This document shows positions 57,633-64,000 of a DNA stretch of 64,000 nt, piece after piece. Where the stretch lies: positions 795,615 through 859,614 of the forward strand of contig NZ_JH556658.1 in the NCBI RefSeq assembly GCF_000179595.2, written 5' to 3'. The stretch is from Acetivibrio cellulolyticus CD2. GTDB lineage: Bacteria > Bacillota > Clostridia > Acetivibrionales > Acetivibrionaceae. Below the pieces are notes generated by a model, which saw nothing but the letters and a program-made list of their open reading frames with translations, did not search any database and was not told where the DNA came from. How positions within the stretch are numbered: the first letter of the stretch is position 1; every line of letters begins with the position of its first letter. The position numbers and the translations under genes were made by a program.

Positions 57633-58572
57633 ATTTATCTTCATTTTTATTATCAGTAAAATATTGATCAACTATCTCTTGTGCCTTTTCTTTGTCAATT
57701 TCGTAGTACCAGCCTTTTTCTTCTACAGAATGCCCTGTTAGTTTCTGCATATTAATATCGTCCGCGTTTACTTTGCCTACATTTTTAGACAACTTTATAA
57801 CTTCGGACATCTCAACATTAGTATCTATATTGCTAAAAACAACATTCAAGATATCATTTATTTTTGTAATATTAAACATATTTGCTTTCTGCCTTATCAA
57901 TTCCCTTATGAAATTCTGCTGAGCATCAATTCTTTTCAAATCACTGCCATCATAATTCTTTGTGACCTTACTGTGATTTCCTTTTCTATACCGCATATAC
58001 TGTTCAGCCTCTTTTCCGTCCAAATGCTGCTGGCCTTTTTCCAAGTGAATATGAAGGTTCTGAAATGGATCGTCATAATTCATATCCTCAGGAACATAAT
58101 AATCAACTCCACCAAGTATGTCTATTGTTTTCTTGAATGTGGACGTATCAATAAATACATAATATTTTATATCAACTCCAAGTAGATCACTTACACATTC
58201 AATTGCCCGTTCTCCGCCTCCACCAGGGTATGCAGCGTTTATCTTGGCTGTTTTTTTATTTATTCTCACTTTTGTATCCCTTGGTATGGATAATATGTTT
58301 ATTTTAGCTGTTACGGGGTTAAAGTTCACAAGCATCATCGTATCGGTATTTTTAGCGACCTTATCTCCACCTAAGACAAGTACGTTTATGCTTTCATTAA
58401 CTGTTTTATAAGGATCAAAGATACCTTGGATCAAGCCGGTATTTTTACCACTATCGACAGAAGTTTCTTGTGCTGCTGACGAATTAATGTATGCCAGTGA
58501 TAAAACACCTAATAAAAACATAAAAGAGGATAGTACCGAACATATTATTAAGAAAAATTTTCTTCCATTCAT
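57631..58572 (-). CDS. LytR-CpsA-Psr (LCP) family wall-polymer ligase
   Basis: The 313-residue protein has a short cytoplasmic start, one span (about 6-28) and an extracytoplasmic LCP domain: NVLVLGGDKVAKNTDTMMLV, the Arg-rich LSIPRDTKVRINKK, KINAAYPGGGGERAIECV, YYVFIDTSTFKKTIDILGGV and MRYRKGNHS with KRIDAQQNFI. LCP enzymes move anionic glycopolymers from undecaprenyl phosphate to peptidoglycan. The Asp/Arg residues for the pyrophosphate lipid are all visible. The start has only a weak site (TAGTAAT upstream contains none), so ATG 58572 is chosen by the signal-anchor position. Confidence 0.88.
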   Translation of the reverse strand: MNGRKFFLIICSVLSSFMFLLGVLSLAYINSSAAQETSVDSGKNTGLIQGIFDPYKTVNESINVLVLGGDKVAKNTDTMMLVNFNPVTAKINILSIPRDTKVRINKKTAKINAAYPGGGGERAIECVSDLLGVDIKYYVFIDTSTFKKTIDILGGVDYYVPEDMNYDDPFQNLHIHLEKGQQHLDGKEAEQYMRYRKGNHSKVTKNYDGSDLKRIDAQQNFIRELIRQKANMFNITKINDILNVVFSNIDTNVEMSEVIKLSKNVGKVNADDINMQKLTGHSVEEKGWYYEIDKEKAQEIVDQYFTDNKNEDK

Positions 58573-58887
58573 AGTAATCTACTCCATTTAATAAATATTT
58601 TGCAAATTATGTGGTTAATTAAATCACACCAATAATAAAGTATAAACCAATCCGTAAAATAATTCAATCACTCAAAAGCGTTTAGTTAAGATTTTTTCCA
58701 TTTATTAATTAGCTTTATTGAACAGCTGAAATATCCTTTTGGATTTTTCCTAATTAATAGACGAAGAAAAGTCTCAGAAGGTTCCTGAAAATTTAAAAGA
58801 TTAATAATAAATTTAGAAATTTTTGTTGGTTCATTAGTGATTTATGTGTATAATACTGTTATATATTTTTACTGTGGGGGACTCTAA
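58573..58887. other. Divergent intergenic region before aroK
   Basis: AT-rich, with no frame or RNA seen. It holds the aroK promoter at 58826-58854 and presumably the LCP promoter. Confidence 0.5.
58826..58854 (+). promoter_or_regulatory. Promoter of aroK-aroC
   Basis: TTGGTT (58826-58831), a 17-base spacer and consensus TATAAT (58849-58854) lie 33 bases before ATG 58888. Confidence 0.65.
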
Positions 58888-59397
58888 ATGAAATTCAGAA
58901 ACATTGTTTTAATAGGTATGCCGAGCTCGGGGAAAAGTACTATTGGAAAACCCCTCTCTAAAGAGTTGGAGATGCAGTTTATTGATACTGATGCTCTCAT
59001 TTTTGAAAAGGAAAATAGGCCTTTAAAGGATATAGTAAACGAGGATGGACTTGAAAGATTTCTTCAAATCCAAGGAGATATAATTCTTAGAATTGATGCC
59101 CACAACCATGTTATATCTACAGGCGGAAGTGTAATATACAATGGGGAAGCAATGGAGTATCTAAAAAAAGAGGGATTTGTAGTATTTCTTGATGTAAAAC
59201 TTGATGAAATAAACAACAGGCTAGAGGGCGGCAGACGTTTTGCCAGAAATAAAGATCAAACCTTTGAAGAATTATACAAAGAGAGGTTACCTCTTTACTT
59301 AAAGTATGCAAATATCACAATAGACTGTGCAAATAAGGATGTTGATGTTATAGTAAAAGAGATAAAAGAGCAATATAAAAAGATTTGTAAAGAATGA
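58888..59397 (+). CDS. aroK: Shikimate kinase
   Basis: The 169-residue enzyme phosphorylates shikimate at O3 with ATP. The P-loop is GMPSSGKST (10-18). The shikimate-binding Asp is in FIDTDALIF, with the next Arg in GLERFLQIQ, and the GG of STGGSVIY is typical. The lid is GGRRFARNKDQT, and ERLPLYLKYA holds the last Arg. It is 48 bases before aroC, the next step but one of the pathway. ATG 58888 follows GGGGG. AroK and AroC form a small operon ended by the long hairpin at 60642. Confidence 0.93.
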   Translation: MKFRNIVLIGMPSSGKSTIGKPLSKELEMQFIDTDALIFEKENRPLKDIVNEDGLERFLQIQGDIILRIDAHNHVISTGGSVIYNGEAMEYLKKEGFVVFLDVKLDEINNRLEGGRRFARNKDQTFEELYKERLPLYLKYANITIDCANKDVDVIVKEIKEQYKKICKE

Positions 59398-59444
59398 CTT
59401 TCTAGTATTAATATATAAGCTATTTTTTAAGGAGTTGGTGTAGA

Positions 59445-60623
59445 ATGGTAGGAAACACATTTGGAAGAATATTTCGCGTAACCACATGTGGTGAGTCATA
59501 TGCAGGAGGATTCAGAAAGAATCTTGATATTCCAAAGGAACTCTTTGGAGGACTTATGGCAATTGTTGACGGTGTGCCCCCAGGAATTAAACTTTCAGCT
59601 GATTTTGTTCAGCAGGAAATGGATAAGAGAAGACCTGGGCAATCGGATTTGGATACTCCAAGGCAGGAAAAAGATAAAGTTTACATTTTTTCTGGTGTTA
59701 TGGAAGATGATTTAACTACGGGTGCTCCTGTAGGAATAATCATTCCAAACGCAGTTGTTGAAGATCAGCACCTGAGCAAGCATAAGAGCTATAAAGAAGT
59801 TGTTCGTCCAGGTCAAGCGGGATATACCTTCTTTAAAAAATACGGACAGTTTGCCGATAATATAGGAGCGGGACGTGCTTCGGCCAGGGAAACTGCAGCG
59901 CGTGTAGCTGGTGGTGCTGTTGCTAAAGCTATTCTTGACACAATGGGAATTGACGTAATTTCGTTTATAACTGAAATTCATGGTATAAAAGCTGAGAATA
60001 TTACTTACGAACTTGCAAAAGAAAACTATCGTAAAAATGAATTAAACTGCCCTGATCTTGACAAAGCGCAAGAAATGATGGCTGAATTAAGAAGAATCAA
60101 GGCAGAAGGAGATTCATGCGGTGGTGTTGTTGAAATTATTGCAAGAGGTGTTCCGGCAGGATTGGGAGAGCCTGTATTTGACAAACTCCAGGCAACTTTG
60201 TCTCATGCAATAATGTCCATAGGTGCAATTAAGGGAATTGAATTTGGAGATGGTTTTGAACACTCAAAAATGAAGGGATCCGAATCAAACGATATTCCGT
60301 ACTTCGATGAGTCTGGAAGAGTAAAATTTAAAACAAATCATGCGGGAGGCATGTTAGGCGGTATTTCAAATGGCGACGATATAAGGATCAGGGTTGCTGT
60401 AAAAGCAACACCTACTATTTCAATTAAGCAGGATACAGTTAATATGTATAAGCAGGAGAATATTCAGGTTGAATTTAATACACGTAATGACCCTTCAGTA
60501 TGTCCTAGAATTTATCCTGTATGTGAAGCCATGGTAAGAATGGCACTTTTAGATGCTTTATATGTTGCAAAAGGATATAGAGCTGTTTCACAAAATATAG
60601 ATCCAAGATGGGATAATCTATAA
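59445..60623 (+). CDS. aroC: Chorismate synthase
   Basis: The 392-residue enzyme makes chorismate from EPSP with reduced FMN. The three family signatures are present: GNTFGRIFRVTTCGESYAGG at the start (TCGESY variant), then GRASARETAARVAGGAVA, and near the end RNDPSVCPRIYPVCEAMVR. Arg and His residues of the active site are intact, including the His in FKTNHAGGMLGGIS. ATG 59445 follows AAGGAG. Its product feeds AroH at 36.2 kb. Confidence 0.95.
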   Translation: MVGNTFGRIFRVTTCGESYAGGFRKNLDIPKELFGGLMAIVDGVPPGIKLSADFVQQEMDKRRPGQSDLDTPRQEKDKVYIFSGVMEDDLTTGAPVGIIIPNAVVEDQHLSKHKSYKEVVRPGQAGYTFFKKYGQFADNIGAGRASARETAARVAGGAVAKAILDTMGIDVISFITEIHGIKAENITYELAKENYRKNELNCPDLDKAQEMMAELRRIKAEGDSCGGVVEIIARGVPAGLGEPVFDKLQATLSHAIMSIGAIKGIEFGDGFEHSKMKGSESNDIPYFDESGRVKFKTNHAGGMLGGISNGDDIRIRVAVKATPTISIKQDTVNMYKQENIQVEFNTRNDPSVCPRIYPVCEAMVRMALLDALYVAKGYRAVSQNIDPRWDNL

Positions 60624-60641
60624 AAAAACATTTAGCAACGC

Positions 60642-60700
60642 AAATAATACAAACAAAAAATAGCTATGCTTCTCATAGCTATTTTTTGTTTGTATTATTT
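60642..60700. terminator. Very long perfect hairpin, bidirectional terminator
   Basis: Twenty-seven bases at 60642-60668 pair without mismatch with 60674-60700 around a 5-base loop. A and T runs suit termination in both directions. Confidence 0.88.
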
Positions 60701-60714
60701 TAAAACTTATTTTG

Positions 60715-61371
60715 TTAATTTTTGGAGAGCTTATTGGTAATTATCCTCTTGTAGGAATCATATTGAGTTTTTAGCATTACAACCGCAAATTCCTGAGTGA
60801 GCCTTAATATTTCAATACAGTGTTCAATACTATCCATAGTCATTTTATCAGTTTGATTATATTCCAAACCATATTCATAACCGTATTTACTTGCACTCTT
60901 CCATACCACCAATGCTTCAAATTCAAGGGCTTTATCTTCGATAGTGGTGTTTATTCTAATGCTCTGCCCCTTTTCGTATTCAAGCTTTGAGCATATGGAT
61001 AAACCCTCAAGACTCATATTACGTATATACGCAAAGTTTTTTTCTTCATCGTCTAATATGTAGGCACACAACGATACCGGAAACCTTTGCGTAACTCTTC
61101 TGTCTGTAATAGTTATTACATTGTTAACTGTTAAGCCAAAGGTATTTTGCTGGTAGTCAATATTAGAAACTGTGCTCTCGCAGATGTTTACGATATTTTC
61201 ATCTTCAAATCCCATTACTATTGGATCATTGTCAAAAAAGTTGAATATTAGGAAATCTTTATCCGGTTTAATAATAAAATAATTTTCATTAATATTACTT
61301 ATAACTCCTTTATTTATTTTTTTACCGGAATAGTGCTTTAGAGTAACTACTTCTCCTACTTTTAAATTCAT
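60715..61371 (-). CDS. PilZ-domain c-di-GMP-binding protein (YcgR-like)
   Basis: The 218-residue protein has an N-terminal YcgR-like beta domain (about 1-90; VGEVVTLKHYSGKKINKGVI). The PilZ domain follows from about 93, with the c-di-GMP motifs DRRVTQRFPVS (RxxxR) and NMSLEGLSI (N/DxSxxG). It probably slows motility or controls exopolysaccharide when c-di-GMP is high. No flagellar gene is adjacent. ATG at 61371 has a GCGGAGATGAT upstream. Confidence 0.88.
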   Translation of the reverse strand: MNLKVGEVVTLKHYSGKKINKGVISNINENYFIIKPDKDFLIFNFFDNDPIVMGFEDENIVNICESTVSNIDYQQNTFGLTVNNVITITDRRVTQRFPVSLCAYILDDEEKNFAYIRNMSLEGLSICSKLEYEKGQSIRINTTIEDKALEFEALVVWKSASKYGYEYGLEYNQTDKMTMDSIEHCIEILRLTQEFAVVMLKTQYDSYKRIITNKLSKN

Positions 61372-61730
61372 ATAATCATCTCCGCCTACTAAATTTAATT
61401 ATTGCATTGCAAAATATACGATAAAACTAATGAAGCAGAAGAAAATGCTTGTAAAGATAAGTAAGTCATCAGAAAAAACATAGATAGCAGTAAAAAAATT
61501 AAAGTTGAATTAATTACGTTATTTACATTATAACATAATTTAGCATAATTTGATAGTGTAATTTTAAAATTTTATTTCATTTCGTTAACATAAATATTTT
61601 ATTTATGAGTCCATAGTATAAAGCCCTAAAAATAGCCAAATTTTTTATGTGATTATTAAAAACAAGCAGGAATTAAGGTGGTTATGATAGAAATAAACAA
61701 TAATAACTAAAAAAGGATGGTAGTTTAATA
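61372..61730. other. Divergent intergenic region
   Basis: Very AT-rich (long TTTAAAAT-type stretches), with no frame or clear RNA. It must include the promoters of the PilZ gene and the sugar kinase. Confidence 0.5.
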
Positions 61731-62699
61731 ATGTATTATGTTACAGCTTTAGGCGAAATTCTTATTGATTTTACTACGTCTCTTAGGTCTGATCAGGGAA
61801 ATTATTGTTTTGAGCAAAATCCCGGAGGTGCACCTGCAAATGTTTTGTCTTGCATAGCAAAGCTTGGCGGAAAGACTGCGTTTATTGGAAAAGTGGGTAG
61901 GGATATGTTCGGCAATTTTCTTTTACAAGTGCTGACAGAGTATGGAGTTGATACATCCGGACTAAAATTTAGCGATTCATATAATACAACACTTGCATTT
62001 GTAAAGTTGGATGAAAATGGGGACAGATCCTTCATCTTTTATAGAAACCCTGGTGCTGATACCAGTTTGACTTCTTCAGAAATAAACTTTGAGTTAATAA
62101 ATCAATCAAAGGTATTCCATTTCGGCTCCTTGTCCATGACGGATGAACCTTCAAAAAGTGCAACTTTAAAAGCATTAGAACATGCAAAAGATAATAATTT
62201 AATTATTTCATATGATCCTAATCTAAGACCTGCGCTTTGGAAGAGTCTGGATCACGCCCTAAATGAGATAAAATCTGTATTAAATAGGGTAGACATACTA
62301 AAGGTTTCAGAAGAAGAGCTCGAGTTTATTACCGGCGTAAAGGATCTTGCTGAGGGAAGTAGCATTTTGTACGATCAGTACAGAATTAATGTAATATTAG
62401 TAACCAGAGGTAGTAATGGATGTTTTTATAGGCATAAAGGTGTTACTGGCGGAAAACCAGCATTCAAAAACCTTAAAACAATTGATACAACTGGCGCTGG
62501 AGATGCCTTTTTAGGAGGCATTCTTTATTTTCTTCTTTCTAAAGGGATCTGTCAAGTTAATGAGCTTGATATTTCATTGCTTGAAAGTTCTATAATTTTT
62601 GCAAATGCAGTTGCAGCCATTTGTACAACTAGAAGAGGGGCAATACCTGCCATGCCGGATATTAGTGAAGTTAATGATCTGATAAATGGGGTTATTTAG
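61731..62699 (+). CDS. PfkB-family sugar kinase (fructokinase-like)
   Basis: The 322-residue enzyme has the PfkB signatures: GEILIDFTTS at the start, GGAPANVLSCIAKLGGKTAFIGKVG (first signature) and KTIDTTGAGDAFLGGILYFL (second signature, with the catalytic Asp in GAGD). VSYDPNLRP-like ISYDPNLRPALW contacts ATP. The pattern is closest to fructokinase of the ScrK/FruK type. It phosphorylates a hexose, probably fructose, in the cytoplasm. ATG 61731 has AAGGATGG before it. It stands alone. Confidence 0.87.
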   Translation: MYYVTALGEILIDFTTSLRSDQGNYCFEQNPGGAPANVLSCIAKLGGKTAFIGKVGRDMFGNFLLQVLTEYGVDTSGLKFSDSYNTTLAFVKLDENGDRSFIFYRNPGADTSLTSSEINFELINQSKVFHFGSLSMTDEPSKSATLKALEHAKDNNLIISYDPNLRPALWKSLDHALNEIKSVLNRVDILKVSEEELEFITGVKDLAEGSSILYDQYRINVILVTRGSNGCFYRHKGVTGGKPAFKNLKTIDTTGAGDAFLGGILYFLLSKGICQVNELDISLLESSIIFANAVAAICTTRRGAIPAMPDISEVNDLINGVI

Positions 62700-62849
62700 A
62701 TTTATAGAAAGCATCTATCCTTTTTATGGCAAAAAAGTTTACAAATTAGACATAAAACTTTAAAATAAATATTGTATAAATAATTTATGATGTGCTATTT
62801 TTGTATATAATTTTTTAATTATAAAATATATTAAGGTGGGGGTTATTTA

Positions 62850-64000
62850 ATGAAGAAAAAGATTCTTTTGGCGGTAGCATTGGTTGTTGTAGTTGCTGCT
62901 GCAGTTTCAGCGGTAGTGTGGGGGCCATTTTTCAAAAAAGGAGGGGATAACGTCAATAGCACTAGTGCTAAAGTGGATGAATCCAAACAGTTTGGTTTTG
63001 AGACTTTAAAGATCAATGGTGCTTATGTGAACACAGCTCTATTTAATGAACAATATAACGCCTTTTATGAAAAGTATAAAAATAACGCAGAAATGCTTCA
63101 AAAAACTGATGAAGAAAGAAATGACATGTTTCTTGATCAGCTAATTGAAAAAGTTGTTATGGATGATTATTTTGCAAATAAGTCCAATGTAAAAGTAAGT
63201 GATGAAGAAGTTAATGCTTATGTTGCCAAGTATGTTGCACCAAGATATTCAGGCTCTGAAGAACAGACAACTTACTTTCAGTCAATGGGTTTTGCAAATG
63301 AAGAAGATATGAAAAATACTATAAAGGATTATCTGCTTAAGCAGCAAGTCTATTATGCTGCAGCTACAAAGGCTGGGTTAACACTGACTGATAAAGAACG
63401 CAAGGATGCCTATGAAGAGCATAAAAGTTATAATAAAAAAGTTGATTTAAGAAATATATTGGTTGCAATAAATGATAAGAGAACAAAGGAACAAGCTCAA
63501 GAACTTGCAAATACTGTATATACAAAGCTCAAAAACGGTGAAAGTTTTGAAGCTCTTGCAAAACAGTATTCTGATGACAGTGAAAGCAAGGAAAATGGTG
63601 GTCAAAAGAAAAATGTTTTACCAGGCAATAATGAAACCGACTATGATAATGCTGTCTTTAAAGCCGAAGCTGGTCAACTGCTTGAACCTATTTATCTGGC
63701 TAAAGGGTATGAAATTGTTAAAATTGAAAAAGTAACAGATTTTTATCATCCTGAAGAGGAATACTCCCAGACCGTACTGGTTGAAAAATTCCTAAATTCC
63801 GATAAATATAAGGAATGGTTTGAAAGTATCAAGAAAGATTATCAAATCGAAATAACCGACCCTGCTTTTAATGCGTATAGGTCTTATAAAAATAAAAAAT
63901 ATGATGAAGCAGCTAAGTATTATGAAACAGCATATGAAAAAACCAAGGAGATCAATTATATTAATAGAGCTTGTGAAACATATGCAGAGGGCAAAAACTG
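62850..64000 (+). CDS. PrsA-like parvulin foldase, C-terminus outside window
   Basis: ATG 62850 follows AAGGTGGGGG. The frame stays open to the last base (383 codons seen). The start MKKKILLAVALVVVVAAAV is a signal anchor without a lipobox Cys. A SurA-N-like helical part follows (about 55-190; NGAYVNTALFNEQYNAFYEK, LIEKVVMDDYFANKSNVKVS). The PpiC domain comes next, from about 198 to 300 (NILVAINDKRTKEQAQ, FEALAKQYSDDSESKENGG, KGYEIVKIEKV). From about 348 the sequence begins what looks like TPR units (AYRSYKNKKYDEAAKYYETA). It assists folding of exported proteins. It differs from the foldase at 16496 in lacking the copper-amine-oxidase-like domain and in carrying TPRs. Confidence 0.87.
   Translation, partial: MKKKILLAVALVVVVAAAVSAVVWGPFFKKGGDNVNSTSAKVDESKQFGFETLKINGAYVNTALFNEQYNAFYEKYKNNAEMLQKTDEERNDMFLDQLIEKVVMDDYFANKSNVKVSDEEVNAYVAKYVAPRYSGSEEQTTYFQSMGFANEEDMKNTIKDYLLKQQVYYAAATKAGLTLTDKERKDAYEEHKSYNKKVDLRNILVAINDKRTKEQAQELANTVYTKLKNGESFEALAKQYSDDSESKENGGQKKNVLPGNNETDYDNAVFKAEAGQLLEPIYLAKGYEIVKIEKVTDFYHPEEEYSQTVLVEKFLNSDKYKEWFESIKKDYQIEITDPAFNAYRSYKNKKYDEAAKYYETAYEKTKEINYINRACETYAEGKN

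Overview
The window looks like chromosomal DNA of a low-G+C, spore-forming, cellulosome-producing member of the Clostridia, of the Acetivibrio / Pseudobacteroides / Ruminiclostridium kind. The reasons are the AT-rich sequence with AGGAGG-type ribosome binding sites, four secreted proteins ending in type I dockerins (two of them GH9 cellulases), the clostridial fusion of IspH to ribosomal protein S1, a tyrS T-box leader and two CsxC-like spore-surface proteins. The genus is inferred; no marker such as 16S rRNA is present.

Layout. 1-620: end of an IS30-type element. 800-1270: two tandem tiny genes, each with its own terminator. 1297-6277: the most unusual locus. It holds tRNA-Lys(UUU), an orphan tRNA 5' half, three tandem Y-RNA-like transcripts that enclose circularly permuted tRNA-like modules, a Ro60/Rsr (TROVE-vWA) gene, two different RNA ligases and an HD-phosphohydrolase/polynucleotide kinase. 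Read together they form a Ro RNP plus RNA end-healing and sealing operon with its own tRNA-mimic RNAs. 6325-6537: a long palindromic MITE-like element. 6694-9777: small membrane protein, NCS1 permease, zinc-ribbon acyltransferase. 10118-14157 (minus): PMT-like membrane glycosyltransferase and a histidine kinase with a LacI-type sensor. 14373-16330: blaI remnant, small dockerin protein, RDD protein, flavodoxin. 16496-19871 (minus): parvulin foldase and two CsxC-like proteins. 20030-26045: HscC-type Hsp70 with a J/TPR partner, then small membrane proteins, one behind a structured leader. 26059-28210 (minus): tandem PII domains with a DUF1538 transporter-like protein. 29803-31542 (minus): dockerin-bearing SASA esterase.

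32003-45452: a frameshifted ypmA-like gene, an RpiR regulator, a histidine phosphatase, a BaiN-like flavoprotein, a HutP-like protein, aroH, cmk, plsC and ispH-rpsA, then two GH9 cellulases. 45746-52797: ndk, cheR, a two-TM peptide, a YkuS-like protein, a dispersed repeat, the Fe-S/tRNA-thiolation operon (Rrf2 regulator, iscS, iscU, mnmA) and T-box-controlled tyrS. 52925-64000: PHP phosphatase, response regulator with HD-GYP, M18 aminopeptidase, LCP protein, aroK-aroC, PilZ protein, PfkB sugar kinase and a second parvulin foldase cut by the window end.

How the genes work together. The Ro locus pairs an RNA-binding ring with tRNA-like Y RNAs and supplies 2',3'-phosphate processing, 5' phosphorylation and ligation, a set suited to repairing cleaved RNA, possibly tRNA. 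The secreted esterase and the two cellulases carry dockerins with a nearly uniform SIDF recognition signature, so they probably dock on the same scaffoldin. The Rrf2-iscS-iscU-mnmA unit couples sulfur mobilisation to tRNA 2-thiouridine. HD-GYP and PilZ proteins indicate c-di-GMP signalling.
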